Below, in pieces: positions 62,904 to 64,000 of a stretch of DNA of 64,000 bases. The position numbers and the translations under genes were made by a program. The stretch is taken from positions 8,308,001-8,372,000 of the forward strand of contig NZ_JAGSHX010000006.1 of the NCBI RefSeq assembly GCF_018138715.1. Direction: 5' to 3'. This stretch comes from Streptomyces asiaticus. Its GTDB lineage: Bacteria; Actinomycetota; Actinomycetes; Streptomycetales; Streptomycetaceae. The notes beneath the pieces are model-generated. The model saw only the letters and a program-made list of their open reading frames with translations, made no database searches and was not told where the DNA came from. Each line of letters begins with the position of its first letter. Position 1 is the first letter of the stretch.

Positions 62904-63410
62904 ATGACGGCAACGCACGACCTCGGCACGTCCCCGCTGACGACGTCCGACCTCTTCCGCTCCGTCTTCCGCCGGCACGCCTCCGGCGTCGCCGTGATCA
63001 CCGCCCAGGGCACCCGCCCGGTCGGCTTCACCGCCACCTCCCTCGCCTCCGTGGCCGCCGAGCCGCCGCTGCTCTCCTTCGGCGTGGGCACCGGCTCCTC
63101 GAGCTGGCCGGTGCTCTCCGAGGCCGAGTACGTCGGTGTCCACATTCTGGGCGAGCACCAGCGGGAGCTGGCCGGGACCTTCGCGCGCAGCGGTGCCGAC
63201 CGCTTCGGACCGGCCACCGGCTGGCGCTCGGGACCGGAGGGCGTACCGGTGCTCGACGGGGTGCTGGCGTGGCTGGTGTGCCGGGTGGTGGCCCGGATAC
63301 CCGCCGGGGACCACCGGGTGCTGATCGGCGAGGTCACCACGGGTACGGCGGCCGGGGCCGGCCGTCCGCTGCTGTACCACCAGGGGCGCTTCAACGCGCT
63401 CCGCGACTGA
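62904..63410 (+). CDS. Flavin reductase (HpaC/SsuE-like split barrel)
   Basis: 168-residue flavin reductase-domain protein that would supply reduced FMN/FAD to a monooxygenase. It begins LFRSVFRRHASGVAVITAQGTRPVGFTATSLASVAAEPPLLSF in family order, with GxTATS flavin-binding and later GEVTTG, LLYHQGRFNAL. GAAGGA lies seven bases before the ATG. The HVDL-type leader peptide upstream suggests control by cysteine/sulfur supply, which would suit a partner of an alkanesulfonate-type monooxygenase; no such monooxygenase gene is in the window. Confidence 0.9.
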   Translation: MTATHDLGTSPLTTSDLFRSVFRRHASGVAVITAQGTRPVGFTATSLASVAAEPPLLSFGVGTGSSSWPVLSEAEYVGVHILGEHQRELAGTFARSGADRFGPATGWRSGPEGVPVLDGVLAWLVCRVVARIPAGDHRVLIGEVTTGTAAGAGRPLLYHQGRFNALRD

Positions 63411-63530
63411 CCTGCCACGCGCTCCGCGGCCGGCCCGCGCCCCCTCGGTTGGCATGTACGCCTCGCGTTGATCACGGCCGTTGGCAAGGTCACAGTTCAA
63501 GCGGGTTGCGCATGGGGAATGAGCTGGGTG

Positions 63531-63542
63531 TACTGACGAGTA
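63531..63542. promoter_or_regulatory. TACT-N4-AGTA dyad upstream of etfB
   Basis: TACTGACGAGTA, 133 bases before the etfB start in the 264-base gap 63411-63674, is a dyad with 4-bp arms. It resembles operators of TetR/FadR-type fatty acid regulators. TATGCT at 63621-63626 could be a -10 box. No other structure was seen in the gap. Confidence 0.3.
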
Positions 63543-63674
63543 ATATTTTGCTGCGGTGCATGGGCCGCCCCGGCAGGAAACCGCCCGCGGTACCGCCCGG
63601 GTCCCGCCCCCGAAGGCGCCTATGCTGCCAGCAACAAGGCAGCTCGGTAGAGACGATGCAGTAGGAGAGCCGGC

Positions 63675-64000
63675 GTGAGCTTGAGGATCGTTGTCTGTGT
63701 TAAGTACGTGCCCGACGCCACCGGCGACCGGCACTTCGCCGAAGACCTGACCGTCGATCGCGACGACGTGGACGGCCTGCTCTCGGAGCTGGACGAGTAC
63801 GCGGTCGAGCAGGCCCTCCAGATCGCCGACGAGGCCGATGACGCCGAGATCACCGTGCTGACCGTCGGCCCGGAGGACGCCAAGGACGCGCTGCGCAAGG
63901 CGCTGTCGATGGGGGCGGACAAGGCCGTGCACGTCGAGGACGAGGATCTGCACGGGACCGACGCGCTGGGCACCTCGCTGGTGCTGGCCAGGGCCATCGA
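63675..64000 (+). CDS. etfB: Electron transfer flavoprotein beta subunit, cut by right edge
   Basis: First 108 codons of an EtfB/FixA protein. The N-terminus reads SLRIVVCVKYVPDATGDRHF, followed by SELDEYAVEQALQIAD and TVGPEDAKDALRKALSMGADKAVHV, all standard for the AMP-binding beta subunit that passes electrons from acyl-CoA dehydrogenases to the quinone pool. GTAGGAGAG precedes the GTG. etfA is expected immediately downstream, outside the window. Confidence 0.93.
   Translation, partial: MSLRIVVCVKYVPDATGDRHFAEDLTVDRDDVDGLLSELDEYAVEQALQIADEADDAEITVLTVGPEDAKDALRKALSMGADKAVHVEDEDLHGTDALGTSLVLARAI

Overview
The window is very GC-rich and shows ATG/GTG starts, ATGA/GTGA stop-start overlaps and long modular type I polyketide synthase (PKS) genes. 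This is typical of Streptomyces, and the PKS points to the S. hygroscopicus / S. violaceusniger group. No rRNA, tRNA or CRISPR array was seen.

Region 1 (1-30382, minus strand) is the right-hand end of an ansamycin PKS cluster. A 6,836-residue protein carries an acid-ligase loading module, a dead ketoreductase (KR), a carrier protein (ACP), two fully reducing modules and one KR-only module. A second protein, cut by the left edge, adds a DH-KR module and a KR-only module. Domain content and acyltransferase (AT) types (A-B-A-A-B, where B looks methoxymalonyl-type) match the first five extension steps of geldanamycin/herbimycin from a 3-amino-5-hydroxybenzoate starter. The third PKS protein, amide synthase, methoxymalonate and tailoring genes would lie left of position 1. 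The AT regions are near-identical repeats with strong strand skew, suggesting gene conversion.

Region 2 (30383-49602) holds chromosomal genes: a TerB-ArsR fusion regulator; a DUF1707 protein; a membrane protein/regulator pair behind a large inverted-repeat operator; an APC-type permease; a nitrate reductase fused to a flavoprotein reductase; a BlaI/M56 pair; a glycosyltransferase - UppP - GT-C operon; pirin; an O-methyltransferase; a PAP2 phosphatase; a second M56 peptidase; and a DUF5134 protein. The best observation here is a 57-bp promoter segment (47/57 identical, no gaps) shared by the PKS upstream region (30551-30607) and the O-methyltransferase upstream region (46118-46174). It suggests that this distant methyltransferase belongs to the ansamycin regulon; C-17 O-methylation is the obvious hypothesis.

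Region 3 (49818-55764) is a less conserved patch: an F420-type oxidoreductase, an aminoglycoside-phosphotransferase-like kinase, a frameshifted IS5-family transposase remnant, a frameshifted XRE regulator, a resolvase-like small protein with a partner, and two small Cys-containing proteins.

Region 4 (55843-64000) is housekeeping-like: VOC protein, acetyltransferase, glycerophosphodiesterase, a tightly coupled DUF6421 - SDR - threonine aldolase-like operon, PlsC acyltransferase, thioredoxin-like protein, a flavin reductase preceded by a short HVDL-type leader peptide, and the start of etfB at the right edge.
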